NCBI GenBank assembly: GCA_963714155.1
Contig: OY970236.1
Span: forward strand, 1,922,001-1,986,000
Reading direction: 5' to 3'
Length of the DNA stretch: 64,000 bases
From: VRUE01 sp963714155
Lineage (GTDB): Bacteria > Actinomycetota > Thermoleophilia > Solirubrobacterales > 70-9
This document shows positions 16,108-24,940 of the stretch, piece by piece (within the stretch, counting starts at the first letter, position 1; every line of letters starts with the position of its first letter). Both the position numbers and the translations under genes were made by a program. The notes below the pieces were generated by a model. It was not told where the DNA came from. It saw only the letters and a program-made list of their open reading frames with translations, and did no database searches.

Positions 16108-17790
16108 TTGTGGCCGCCCTTGTACGACGCCTCCCAGCACCCGATCGGCGGCAGCGCGCGTGCCCGATCGCTTCCGGATTGGCCCGATACCCGACCCCTG
16201 CGCTCGTGGCAGCAGGAGGCGACCGAGGCCGTGCGGGCGCACTCGGCCGCCAGCTTCCTGGCCTCGGCTACGCCGGCGGCGGGCAAGACCACCTTCGGCC
16301 TGCACATCGCCCACCGGATGCTGAGCGCCAACTTCGTCTCCCGCGTTGTCGTCGCCGGCCCGACGACTCACATCTGCCGCCAGTGGGCCGCCGACGCGGG
16401 CCGCTACGGCATCGACCTCGAGCCAAATAGACCCAACTCGGACGGGCCGGAGTCGACCGACTTCCACGGCGTCGCCGTCACGTACCAGACGATCGCGGCC
16501 GGGCCGGATATGCACCGGTCAGCCGCAGACCGCCGGCCGACCCTGCTGATCGCCGACGAGCCGCACCACATGGGCGATCAGGCCGCCTGGGGCCTGCAAA
16601 CCCGCAAGGCCTTCGACGGTGCCCGCTTCCGGCTGCTGCTCTCGGGCACGCCCTTTCGCTCCGACAACTCGGCGATTCCCTGGGTCATCTACGACGAGGA
16701 CGGCCTCAGCCGGGCCGACTACGCCTACGGCTATCCGCAGGCGCTGGTCGACCGGGTCTGCCGCCCGATCACCTTCCTGCCCTATGACGGCGAGATGGAA
16801 TGGGTCTCGGACGGTCGGCTGCGCAGCGCCGACTTCGACCTTGCCCTGCCGGCGGCGGAGGCGGCGCGGCGCCTGCGGACGGCGCTCAGCCCGGAGGGCG
16901 AGTGGATGGGCGAGGTGCTGCGCGACGGCGACGCCAGGCTGAGCGAAGTGCGCGCCGACGGGCACCCTGACGCCGGCGGCCTGGTGATCGCCTCCGATCA
17001 GGATCACGCGCGGGCGATCGCGGCGCGGCTCGGCTCGGTCTCAGGAGAGCAACCCGAGCTGGTGATGAGCGACGAGCCCGGCGCCAGCCGGCGCATCGCC
17101 GACTTCGCCTCCTCTGATCGGCGCTGGCTGGTCTCGGTCCTGATGGTCTCAGAGGGCGTCGACATCCCCCGCCTGCGGGTCGGTGTCTACGCGACGGCGG
17201 CCCGGACCGAGCTCTTTTTCCGCCAGGTGGTCGGTCGCTTCATCCGCGCAACCCCGCGGCCACGCCGCCAGATGAGTTACCTGCTGATGCCGGCCGACTC
17301 GCGGCTGAAGGCACTCGCCCACGAGATCGAGCTGGAGCGCCGTCACGCACTCGACCTCTCGCCGGACGCTGAGGAGGAAGAGGTCGAGCTGGACGACTTC
17401 GATCCGGAGCGACCCGATCCGGGCGGTGGCTTTGCCGCCCTGAGCTCGGGCGACGCCGAGCTGGACGAGGCGATCATGAGCGAGACCGCGCTTCAGCTCT
17501 TCCCGACCGACGACCCCGGGCCGAGGACGAAGAAGGCGACCGCCCCCGCCAGGCCCGAAGCCGCGCCGGAGGAGCTCGAACCCGAGCGGGAGTCGGCCTA
17601 CGCCACCCGAGAGCGGCTGCGCGGCGAGCGCAGCCGCCTGGTCGCCAACGTCGCCCGTCGCACCAGCAAGTCCCACCGGGAGGTCCAGGCCCGCATCAAT
17701 CGCGCCACCCGGGCGCGCTCGGTCGCCAGCGCCACCATCGATCAACTCGAGCGCGGCAACGCGATGCTGCGGCGCGAGCTGTCGCGGTAG
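16108..17790 (+). CDS. DEAD/DEAH-box (SF2) helicase, lone type
   Basis: 560-residue SF2 ATPase. Motif I is ATPAAGKTTFG (about residues 53-63), motif Ia VVVAGPTTHICRQW, motif II IADEPHHMGD (DEPH rather than DEAH), motif III LLLSGTPFRSD, motif V LMVSEGVDIPRLRVGVYAT and motif VI FRQVVGRFIR. The C-terminal 150 residues are acidic then basic and helical (SKSHREVQARINRATRARS). Its role is unknown. The frame is open far upstream inside the MFS gene; the start is most likely TTG at 16108 or 16120, with no good ribosome-binding site for either. It is convergent with the delta-60 gene, with 3 nt between stops. Confidence 0.85.
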   Translation: MWPPLYDASQHPIGGSARARSLPDWPDTRPLRSWQQEATEAVRAHSAASFLASATPAAGKTTFGLHIAHRMLSANFVSRVVVAGPTTHICRQWAADAGRYGIDLEPNRPNSDGPESTDFHGVAVTYQTIAAGPDMHRSAADRRPTLLIADEPHHMGDQAAWGLQTRKAFDGARFRLLLSGTPFRSDNSAIPWVIYDEDGLSRADYAYGYPQALVDRVCRPITFLPYDGEMEWVSDGRLRSADFDLALPAAEAARRLRTALSPEGEWMGEVLRDGDARLSEVRADGHPDAGGLVIASDQDHARAIAARLGSVSGEQPELVMSDEPGASRRIADFASSDRRWLVSVLMVSEGVDIPRLRVGVYATAARTELFFRQVVGRFIRATPRPRRQMSYLLMPADSRLKALAHEIELERRHALDLSPDAEEEEVELDDFDPERPDPGGGFAALSSGDAELDEAIMSETALQLFPTDDPGPRTKKATAPARPEAAPEELEPERESAYATRERLRGERSRLVANVARRTSKSHREVQARINRATRARSVASATIDQLERGNAMLRRELSR

Positions 17791-17793
17791 GGG

Positions 17794-20112
17794 TCAAGGG
17801 TCGAGCGGGCGCCGCGAGAGGTAGTAGGCACCGCCCCCCAACGCACGGTCGTACTGTCTCCAGCCGAGGATGAGGCGCCCGTGCGAGACGGCCGCCCGCA
17901 CGTTTTCGACGAACCGGGGTCGGGCTCCGACTGGCCGGCGCCGGACCTTGCCGCCCCCGGTGAAGGTGAGCAGCGGCCGTGGCCCGCCGCTGAGGACGAC
18001 GAGGACGCCGTCGCGGGAGGGCACGATCTTTGTTGGGTGAGCCCCGAAGGTGAGTGGGGCCACGAGGCCTTGCCGACCGAAGCTCGTGTCGAGACGGCCA
18101 TCGCTGTCGAAGCGCATCAGCACGACGCGCTGGTGGGAACGTTCTTCGCCGACGGTGCCGGCCAGGTAAATATGGGAGCCGACACGGCTCAGCGCCAGAT
18201 AGTGGGTGGGGCTGCCGACGTTGGTGATCGACCAGCCGCCGGAGCCGAAGCGAGGATCGGGGCTGCCGTCGGGAAGAAGGCTGACCACGGCGAAGCGATG
18301 ACCGACGCTGCCGCCAACGAGGACCCGTCCGTCAGGAACGGTGACGAGGGCCTTGCCCCTCACGACTTGGCCGCCGGAGAGTTTCATCGTGAACCTGCCA
18401 CCGTGACCGAAGGCCTTGTCCGGTCTTCCGTCGGGCCGCAAGCGAAGGACCACGCCTGGTTCGCCCGAGGCCGACCCGGAAACGCGCTGGATGCCGAGGA
18501 CGAGGGGGGCGCCATCGTCGGCGAACGCCAGCGCCGCCGGCCGGACTTCATTCGGCAGGTCGATCGAGCCGTCGGAGCCGAAGGACGCGACCGGCGAGCC
18601 GTCGCCCGCCCGCGCCAGGAGCAGGTGACTGCGTGGATAGCCGTAGACCCCCGTCAGCACCTCACCCCCTCCGACCGCGAACCCCGTCGCGCCGTGCGAC
18701 GAGCCGCCGTGTGACCTGCGGAGGATGACGTAGCCGCTGCCGCTGCCGAAAGACCGGTCGAGGCTGCCATCGGGCGCGTAGCGGATTAGGACCGGTTGGT
18801 CTTCGATGCCGACGTCGGTGGTACCGGCGGCGAGGAGCTTGCCATTCGCCAGGGGGACGAAACCGGCGAGTCGCTGTTCGGCCGGCCGCGGATCGGGCGC
18901 GCGGACGATCCCGCCTTCGCCGAAGCCGGACAGGAGTGCCCCCTGAGGCGAGACGGCGGCGAGAAAGCCGACTGTTTCGTTCGGCGGTGCGTTGCCGGCG
19001 ACAACGATCGACCCGTCGGGCCTGCGCGTCATCGCCGTCACGCCCTCGCTTCGGTAGCCGTTCGGCCGCGCCCCCAGCGACGCCAGCCTCAGCACCCCGC
19101 CTTGGCCGAACCCAGTGTCCAGTTCGCCAGCCGCGTTGAAGGCGACGAGGATCGGCACTTCTTCGCATTCTTCTTCTGGGCAGGGGGCGCGGGATGCAGT
19201 GCGGCCGCCGACGACCACGGAGCCGTCCCCACCCCAGGAGGCGACGTTCGCTTCGTCTTGGCCGCCCAGGTCGAAACTGCGCATGCCCTTCGGGCCGAAG
19301 GCCGAGTCGGGCTGGCCAGAGGCGGTGTAGCGGCGAAGCGCCAGATCCGCGCTGCCGGAGGACTCGAGTGCCGCGCCGACCGCCTCCACCGAGCCGCTCG
19401 GGAGGACGCGCGCGCCGACAAGTTCGAATGCTTCGCTCACCATGCCTTCGTCGCCGAAGTCGCGGTTCACGGAGCCGTCGGCACGCAGCTCGAGTAGGAA
19501 GTCGTCGCCGACCACGAGAGCGCCGCCGTCCCCGGCCGGGGCGATTTCGGGCACGCCGATGCCGCCATTGAGGGGCGTCACCGGGCTCGAGAAGCCTCCG
19601 CTTCCGTTGACGCTCCCATTCTGGTTCAGAAGCTCGATGCTGACGTTGGCGAACAAGGTGTGCGTGCCGCCGACCTCGGTGCTGACGACGGCGATCTTGC
19701 CGGAACCGAGTTCGTAGACGGCCCGCGCTCCGTACGGCGGCTCGATCGTTCCCGTTCCGCCAAAGCTCTTGTCGACGCTGCCGTCCGGATTGACCCGCGT
19801 CAGCTTCTTGTAACCGAGGACGAGGGTCCTACCGTCGCCCACCGGAAAGAGCTTGCCTTCGGGCGGAGCCTGCCTGGGCGCGGTGTTCGGGTCCGGCGCA
19901 CCGTCTGCGAGGTAGGTCTCGATGCGGTCGCCTTGCAGGGCGGTGATACCCCCGTCGGCGCGCGCTATCAAGCTCGCGAATCCCGTCGTTTCATAGTGGA
20001 TGCCGAGACTTTGAGTGGCGATCGTTCCGGCGAGTCTCGCATCGGCGACGACCACGACCAGGGCACAGGTGGCGGCGGCCAATGCCAGCAGGAGTCGAAT
20101 GCGCGAGGTCAC
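17794..20112 (-). CDS. Secreted delta-60 repeat beta-propeller-like protein
   Basis: 772-residue exported protein. It starts with a signal peptide (RIRLLLALAAATCALVVVVADA). The body consists of at least ten copies of the delta-60 repeat (TIGR02608-like), recognised by D-G-S-x-D-x-x-F-G-x-x-G followed by hydrophobic strands (for example DGSVDKSFGGTGTIEPP and ELDTGFGQGGVLRLA). The repeats are predicted beta-rich and propeller-like. One Cys cluster, APCPEEECEE, interrupts the middle. No catalytic domain or cell-wall anchor was seen, so function is unknown, perhaps an extracellular binding or scaffold protein. It is divergent from kup. Confidence 0.85.
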   Translation of the reverse strand: MTSRIRLLLALAAATCALVVVVADARLAGTIATQSLGIHYETTGFASLIARADGGITALQGDRIETYLADGAPDPNTAPRQAPPEGKLFPVGDGRTLVLGYKKLTRVNPDGSVDKSFGGTGTIEPPYGARAVYELGSGKIAVVSTEVGGTHTLFANVSIELLNQNGSVNGSGGFSSPVTPLNGGIGVPEIAPAGDGGALVVGDDFLLELRADGSVNRDFGDEGMVSEAFELVGARVLPSGSVEAVGAALESSGSADLALRRYTASGQPDSAFGPKGMRSFDLGGQDEANVASWGGDGSVVVGGRTASRAPCPEEECEEVPILVAFNAAGELDTGFGQGGVLRLASLGARPNGYRSEGVTAMTRRPDGSIVVAGNAPPNETVGFLAAVSPQGALLSGFGEGGIVRAPDPRPAEQRLAGFVPLANGKLLAAGTTDVGIEDQPVLIRYAPDGSLDRSFGSGSGYVILRRSHGGSSHGATGFAVGGGEVLTGVYGYPRSHLLLARAGDGSPVASFGSDGSIDLPNEVRPAALAFADDGAPLVLGIQRVSGSASGEPGVVLRLRPDGRPDKAFGHGGRFTMKLSGGQVVRGKALVTVPDGRVLVGGSVGHRFAVVSLLPDGSPDPRFGSGGWSITNVGSPTHYLALSRVGSHIYLAGTVGEERSHQRVVLMRFDSDGRLDTSFGRQGLVAPLTFGAHPTKIVPSRDGVLVVLSGGPRPLLTFTGGGKVRRRPVGARPRFVENVRAAVSHGRLILGWRQYDRALGGGAYYLSRRPLDP

Positions 20113-20214
20113 GCCTTCACAGCCCTACCGCGAAAGGAAAGTTGCGGCGGACGAGGCCGGTACCCGATCCTTCGCCGCCGAAAGATCCAGAAGATCGGTC
20201 CGCCCCCAGCGCAG

Positions 20215-20244
20215 CGGCGGGCATAGGAGTACGCTCCCCCGCCG
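20215..20244 (+). promoter_or_regulatory. Hairpin with UACG tetraloop in the kup 5' region
   Basis: CGGCGGG (20215-20221), a CATA bulge, GGAG, the loop TACG, then CTCC and CCCGCCG (20238-20244). This makes an 11-bp stem capped by a UNCG-type tetraloop, 35 nt before the kup ATG. Whether it is transcribed and regulatory is unknown; I could not match it to the c-di-AMP (ydaO) riboswitch. Confidence 0.4.
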
Positions 20245-20278
20245 GTGAGCCGGGAAGACTGGTCGGCAAGGATCGCCC

Positions 20279-22216
20279 ATGAGCCAGGCCACGACAACCG
20301 CCCCAAGAAGCCGCGATAGCAGCGCCTCACCTGCGCCCCGGCCGCGCTCGCGAAACGTCTTGGCGCTTGCCGCCCTCGGGGTTGTCTTCGGCGACATCGG
20401 GACGAGCCCGCTTTATGCGATGCAGGCGATCTTCACCGGCGATCACCCGGTGCGGGCCACCCCGGCAGATGTCTACGGGGTCATCTCCTTGGTGGCTTGG
20501 TCGCTGACGCTGATGGTCTCGATCAAGTTCGTCGTCTTCGTCATGCGGGCCGACAACGAGGGCGAGGGCGGCGTGATGGCTTTGTACGCGCTCGTGCGGC
20601 GGACCGCGGTCGAGCGGCCGGCGGTCAAGGGCGCCCTGCTTACCGCCGGGGTCATCGGTGTCGCCCTCTTCTTCGCCGACGCGATGATCACACCGGCGAT
20701 CTCGGTCCTCTCGGCTGTTGAAGGGGTTGAAGTGGCGGCGCCTAGCCTCTCCTCGATCATCCTGCCCGTGACGATCGGGGCCTTGGCGCTCCTGTTCGCG
20801 ATCCAGCGACATGGGACCGCCGTGATCGGCCGACTCTTCGGGCCGATCATCCTGGTCTGGTTCGCCGTGATCGCCGCCGCCGGCGTAGCGGAGATCCTCC
20901 GAAACCCGGCTGCCCTGAAGGGCCTCTCGCCTTCATATGCAGTCGAGTTCTTCGCCAGCCACCCGCTCACGGCGTTTCTATCGCTCGGCGCCGTCGTTCT
21001 TGTCTTCACCGGGGCGGAGGCCCTCTACGCCGACATGGGTCACTTCGGGAGAACCGCGATCAGCAGAGCCTGGTTCTTCGTCGCCTTCCCTGCCCTGATG
21101 CTCAACTACATCGGCCAGGCGTCGCTGATCCTCGAGACACCAAGTGCGATCTCGAGCCCGTTCTATCTCCTCTTCCCCGAGTGGTCGCGAGTTCCAATGA
21201 TCGCGCTGGCGACCTGCGCAACGCTGATCGCCTCGCAGGCCGTCATCTCCGGGGCGTTTTCGGTCACGCGACAGGTCGTCCAGCTCGGCTTCCTGCCGCG
21301 GATGACGATCAGGCACACGTCGGCGGAGACGATCGGCCAGGTCTATCTGCCGGCTGTGAACTGGACGCTGTTCGCCTTGGTGGTGGGGCTCTGCCTCGGC
21401 TTCGGATCCTCGGGGAAGCTGGCGACGGCCTACGGGATCGCTGTCATGGGCACCCTGCTGATCGACTCGATCCTCTTCCTGGTCGTGGCGCGAGCACTCT
21501 GGCGCAAGCCGCGATCCCTGATCGCTCTCGGAGTGATCGGGTTCGTCCTGCTCGATCTGCTGTTCCTGCTCGCCAACCTGCCGAAGATCGCCGAGGGCGG
21601 CTGGTTCCCGATGTTGGTCGGCATGGCGATACTCCTTCTGTTCACGACCTGGCATCGAGGGCGCGAGCTTCTCAGCGCCGCGCGGGCACGAGTCGAGGGC
21701 GCCCTGCCCGACTTCATTGATGAGATGCACAGGAAAGGGCTGCCGACACGGATCAAGGGGACCGCCGTCTTCCTCAATGCCTCGAAGGAGACGACGCCCT
21801 TGGCGCTCCGCGTCGCCCAGACACGGCTCCGCGCGATCCCCGAGGAGGTCGTGATCCTGACGGTGGACATCGGCAACCTGCCGAGCGTCCCTGATCGGGA
21901 ACGCGCGGAGCTCGATCACCTCGGCGACCCCGGAGACGGGTTCTCTCACCTGACCTTGCGCTACGGCTACCTGGACAACCCGGATGTGCCGCGCGGGATC
22001 AACGTGGCTCGGGACCAAGGCCTCGTCAGCTTCAACCCCTACCACGTGACCTACTACCTCTCGCAGATCGCCCCGGTTCCCTTCGGCGACCAGGGCATGT
22101 CGCGCCGACGCAAGGACCTCTTCGTTGCAATGAACCGCAACGCCGCCAGTCCCGTCGGCTACTTCAACCTCCCGGCCGAGCTCGTGGTTGGCCTCGGCGG
22201 TCAGGTCCGGTTCTAG
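20279..22216 (+). CDS. kup: KUP-type potassium uptake transporter
   Basis: Proton-coupled K+ importer, 645 residues, typical for the family. It begins with a Ser/Pro/Arg-rich tail, then ALAALGVVFGDIGTSPLYAMQAIF, the KUP signature. About 12 TM segments run through residues 25-440 (including ADNEGEGGVMALYALVRR and MITPAISVLSAVEGVEV). A C-terminal cytosolic domain follows from about residue 450 (FLNASKETTPLALRVAQTRLRAIPEEVVILTV). An AAGGA ribosome-binding site precedes the ATG. It stands alone between a divergent exported protein and a convergent cupin. Confidence 0.96.
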   Translation: MSQATTTAPRSRDSSASPAPRPRSRNVLALAALGVVFGDIGTSPLYAMQAIFTGDHPVRATPADVYGVISLVAWSLTLMVSIKFVVFVMRADNEGEGGVMALYALVRRTAVERPAVKGALLTAGVIGVALFFADAMITPAISVLSAVEGVEVAAPSLSSIILPVTIGALALLFAIQRHGTAVIGRLFGPIILVWFAVIAAAGVAEILRNPAALKGLSPSYAVEFFASHPLTAFLSLGAVVLVFTGAEALYADMGHFGRTAISRAWFFVAFPALMLNYIGQASLILETPSAISSPFYLLFPEWSRVPMIALATCATLIASQAVISGAFSVTRQVVQLGFLPRMTIRHTSAETIGQVYLPAVNWTLFALVVGLCLGFGSSGKLATAYGIAVMGTLLIDSILFLVVARALWRKPRSLIALGVIGFVLLDLLFLLANLPKIAEGGWFPMLVGMAILLLFTTWHRGRELLSAARARVEGALPDFIDEMHRKGLPTRIKGTAVFLNASKETTPLALRVAQTRLRAIPEEVVILTVDIGNLPSVPDRERAELDHLGDPGDGFSHLTLRYGYLDNPDVPRGINVARDQGLVSFNPYHVTYYLSQIAPVPFGDQGMSRRRKDLFVAMNRNAASPVGYFNLPAELVVGLGGQVRF

Positions 22217-22275
22217 GTCGGAAGCCGGCCTCGGGCTTCAGGGAATATGACTGCTTGCGGGGGTTCGCAGCGACC

Positions 22276-22647
22276 TCAAGCGGATGCGCCGGCTCCCGAG
22301 GTGATGTGGTCGATCACCTGCCGAAACTTTTCGGTCGGCGAGAAGTCGACGTACTCGGAGTCCTCGAGCGCCTCGGGAGCGTGGCCCGGAGCCCAGTAGA
22401 ACGCTTCGCCGGCGGCGAAGTCCCGATGCCCGTCCAGGGTGTGCATCCGCACCCGGCCCTTGACCATGTACCCCCAGTGCGGACACGGACAGAGGTCGTG
22501 CGGCAGGCCCTTGGTGGCCGGGCGCAGGTCGGCGCCCGCCGGCAGCCGCACAAACCCGACAGAGAGACCGTCCTCGTCGCGCAAGCGGACCTCGACGCCG
22601 TTGTCGTCGATGACGACCGGGACGTCCTCACGTGGGATGGATCGCAT
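22276..22647 (-). CDS. Cupin-domain protein
   Basis: 123-residue single cupin. Visible features: RLPAGADLRPATKGLPHDLCPCPHWGYMVKGRVRMHTLDGHRDFAAGEAFYWAPGHAPEALEDSEYVDFSPTEKF. The HWGYMVKG...GExxYxxPGHxPE pattern supplies likely metal ligands from both cupin motifs. The Cys-Pro-Cys-Pro-His segment just before is unusual and could also bind metal. It lies 18 nt downstream of the hydrolase-glycosyltransferase gene on the same strand and is probably cotranscribed under the same TetR control. Confidence 0.82.
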   Translation of the reverse strand: MRSIPREDVPVVIDDNGVEVRLRDEDGLSVGFVRLPAGADLRPATKGLPHDLCPCPHWGYMVKGRVRMHTLDGHRDFAAGEAFYWAPGHAPEALEDSEYVDFSPTEKFRQVIDHITSGAGASA

Positions 22648-22665
22648 GGGTGGGTCCTCCTCCTG

Positions 22666-24846
22666 TTAGTTGAGTAGCTCTGCGATGCGTTGCGCCGCCA
22701 GGCGAGCGCCGTCCGTTTCCACCGGGCGATAGTCGACGTCGCGCCCGATCTCCTCGGCGATGGCCTGGGCGATGACCTCAGGGGTGGCGCCCTCGAAGTC
22801 CATCCGGCGGCCGGCTCGGTAGCGGTCGAGCCGGTGGGCGACGTGGAAGCGCTGCTCGAAGTGGTGGCGCAGGGGGAAGTAGAGGAATGGCCGCCCGGTG
22901 GCGGTCAGCTCCATGGCGGTCGTCAGCCCGCCCTGAACCACAGCGAGGTCGCAGGCGGCGAGGTGGCGGTAGAGATCCTCGACAAAGGCACGCACCTCTA
23001 GGCCGTCGGCCGCGGGCAGGGTCGCCGGGTCGATGCGCGGCCCGGCGACGACGATCATCCGCAGCCCGGGGACGAGTTGCGCTGCCGCGGGGAAGGCCGC
23101 CATGACCCGGCGCAGCAGGCTCGCGCCCACGCCCGAGCCACCCACCGTGACCAGGCAGACACGCTCGTGCGAGCGGTAGCCGAGCTCGGCGCGCAGGCGC
23201 TCGCGGTCTCCCAGCTCGGCCTGGTCGAAGCCGGTGACGTAGCCGGCGAAGTCGAAGTTGCGCTCGGTCCAGTCGCGGATCCCGGGGAGGCCCGGGCCGA
23301 GGCGTCCGCCGACGATGTCGTCGGGGTTGCCGACGAAGATCGCCCGATCGCGGATCTCCGGGTGGTCGCGGACGTGCTCGACCATCTCGGCGTTGTAGTC
23401 CGCCGTCACGGATGCCTCCCGCTCGCCGTTCTCGGGCATCGGCAGCCAGCCGACGAAGTCCGTCAGCCAGGCGAACGGTGCGCGCTTTCGGCCTGGGTTC
23501 TTGTGCAGGTGGTAGTCGAGCTCCCAGGCCTCGTCGCCGATCCAAAGGTCATACGGCGTCTCGCTGACGACATCGTCGAAGACCATGTAGTTCGCGGCCA
23601 GGATCTCGTCCATGCGCCGGATGGCCTGGAAGCACTGCAGGCCGTGCTCGGCGGACTCCGCTTCGATGTGGGCCGACTCGTTGGCCAGGTGCCTGCTGGC
23701 AGGATGGATGCGCTCGCCCTCCGCTTCCAGCACGCGCGTGACCGGGTCCTGGGCGAGCCAGTCGATCTCGAGGTCGGGGTGCAGCGCCCGCAGCTCGCGG
23801 GCGATCGCGACGTCGCGGCGGGCATGGCCGAGACCGATCGGAGAGCTGACGTACAGCGCGCGCCGCCGGCTGTTCGACCGCTTGACCGGAGGACTACGGC
23901 GGAACGAGGAATCGACGAACTCGCGGACCGCGAGGTTCACCGCGACCGGCTGCCGTCCCTCGGGGAGGTGATCGCCGCCCTCGATCGCCACCAGCTTTCC
24001 GCCCGTGGCTTTCGCCAGCGCCCTGGCATCGGCGTGGCTCGTCACCTTGTCCTTCGTACCGCTGATCACCAGCACGGGGCACTGCACACGGCGGGCGAGC
24101 GCCAACTGGTCCCGGCGGGTGACCGGCGCGGCGGCGTCGGCGATCACGGTCATGGCCAGCGTGTCCGGATCGGTCTCGAGCCCCCATTCGACGACGTCGT
24201 CGAATCCCTTGGTCGAGTGGGCCTCGCTGGTACACATGGCCGCGAACCACTCGACGAAGTCCCGGAAGTCGCGGCGAAAGTGCACCGCGTTGACCTTCGC
24301 CCAACTCCGCGCCACGATCGGCCTGCGCGTGAACATTGACCGCGCCCATGGATGGAGCATGACCCGGTAGCGCACGCCGCCAAGCGAGCGGCTGGCGGGG
24401 AACCAGGGGCCGATCAGCACCAGCCCGAGAACCCGCTCGGGGTTCTCGGCGGCGAGCAGGAGGGCGCGCTGGGTGCCGCGGGAGAGGCCGACGACGACCG
24501 CCTGCTCGGTGCCGGTCGCGTCGAGGACGTCGAGCGCGTCGCGGGCGAACTCCGACTCGGCATATGCCTCGACGTTAGGCGGCCGGTCGCTCTTGCCGTT
24601 GCCGCGCGGGTCGAAGACGACCACGCGGTGGTGGCGGGCGAGGTAGGGGATCTGCATCTTCCACACCCGCGAGTGCACCAGCGTCCAGGTCGGGCAGAAC
24701 AGGATCGTCGGCTCGCCGCTGCCGTAGACCTCGTAGAAGACGCGCACGCCGTCGCGCTCGATGTAACCCTGATCGTCCGGATACAACGCTCGGGTCTGCT
24801 CGTCCGTATCGGCCTGCTCGTTTGCGATCTGCTCGGCGATGGTCAT
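22666..24846 (-). CDS. Fusion protein: alpha/beta-hydrolase followed by MurG-like (GT-B) glycosyltransferase domain
   Basis: 726 residues in one uninterrupted frame. Residues about 25-315 are an alpha/beta-hydrolase with nucleophile elbow G-L-S122-R-G, probable acid D266 (SGTKD) and H293 (GGDH). After a basic linker (about 315-329), residues 330-726 form a GT-B glycosyltransferase-like half: SSPIGLGHARRDVAIAR at its start, TVGGSGVG in the middle and AVVQGGLTTAMELTATGRPFLYFPLRHHFEQR as the sugar-nucleotide binding region. The combination suggests one enzyme that both hydrolyses and glycosylates a small molecule, or couples two steps; the substrate is unknown. An AGAGAG-type ribosome-binding site precedes the ATG. 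The divergent TetR gene and shared operator suggest ligand-controlled expression. Confidence 0.88.
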   Translation of the reverse strand: MTIAEQIANEQADTDEQTRALYPDDQGYIERDGVRVFYEVYGSGEPTILFCPTWTLVHSRVWKMQIPYLARHHRVVVFDPRGNGKSDRPPNVEAYAESEFARDALDVLDATGTEQAVVVGLSRGTQRALLLAAENPERVLGLVLIGPWFPASRSLGGVRYRVMLHPWARSMFTRRPIVARSWAKVNAVHFRRDFRDFVEWFAAMCTSEAHSTKGFDDVVEWGLETDPDTLAMTVIADAAAPVTRRDQLALARRVQCPVLVISGTKDKVTSHADARALAKATGGKLVAIEGGDHLPEGRQPVAVNLAVREFVDSSFRRSPPVKRSNSRRRALYVSSPIGLGHARRDVAIARELRALHPDLEIDWLAQDPVTRVLEAEGERIHPASRHLANESAHIEAESAEHGLQCFQAIRRMDEILAANYMVFDDVVSETPYDLWIGDEAWELDYHLHKNPGRKRAPFAWLTDFVGWLPMPENGEREASVTADYNAEMVEHVRDHPEIRDRAIFVGNPDDIVGGRLGPGLPGIRDWTERNFDFAGYVTGFDQAELGDRERLRAELGYRSHERVCLVTVGGSGVGASLLRRVMAAFPAAAQLVPGLRMIVVAGPRIDPATLPAADGLEVRAFVEDLYRHLAACDLAVVQGGLTTAMELTATGRPFLYFPLRHHFEQRFHVAHRLDRYRAGRRMDFEGATPEVIAQAIAEEIGRDVDYRPVETDGARLAAQRIAELLN

Positions 24847-24897
24847 TTGCTCTCTTTTGGCTCGGTGATCTGTTGACAGTGCACTTGTGTCAGGTGA

Positions 24898-24913
24898 TTG
24901 GTCGGACGACCAA
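24898..24913. promoter_or_regulatory. Palindromic TetR operator
   Basis: TTGGTCGGACGACCAA is a perfect 7+2+7 inverted repeat in the 94-nt divergent gap between the hydrolase-GT fusion and the TetR gene. Size and symmetry fit a TetR dimer site, and its position lets it control both directions. Confidence 0.75.
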
Positions 24914-24926
24914 CTAACTTCTACCG

Positions 24927-24932
24927 TATACT
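24927..24932 (+). promoter_or_regulatory. -10 box of the TetR gene (probably leaderless)
   Basis: TATACT ends 8 nt before the ATG at 24941, so transcription would start at or next to the start codon. No clear -35 hexamer is visible at standard distance; the operator palindrome lies just upstream. Confidence 0.5.
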
Positions 24933-24940
24933 GCGCCCCG

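Noticed and set aside
20113..20278. ydaO (c-di-AMP) or cobalamin riboswitch upstream of kup
   Set aside because: The conserved core strings of these classes could not be matched by eye on either strand; only a simple hairpin is supported.
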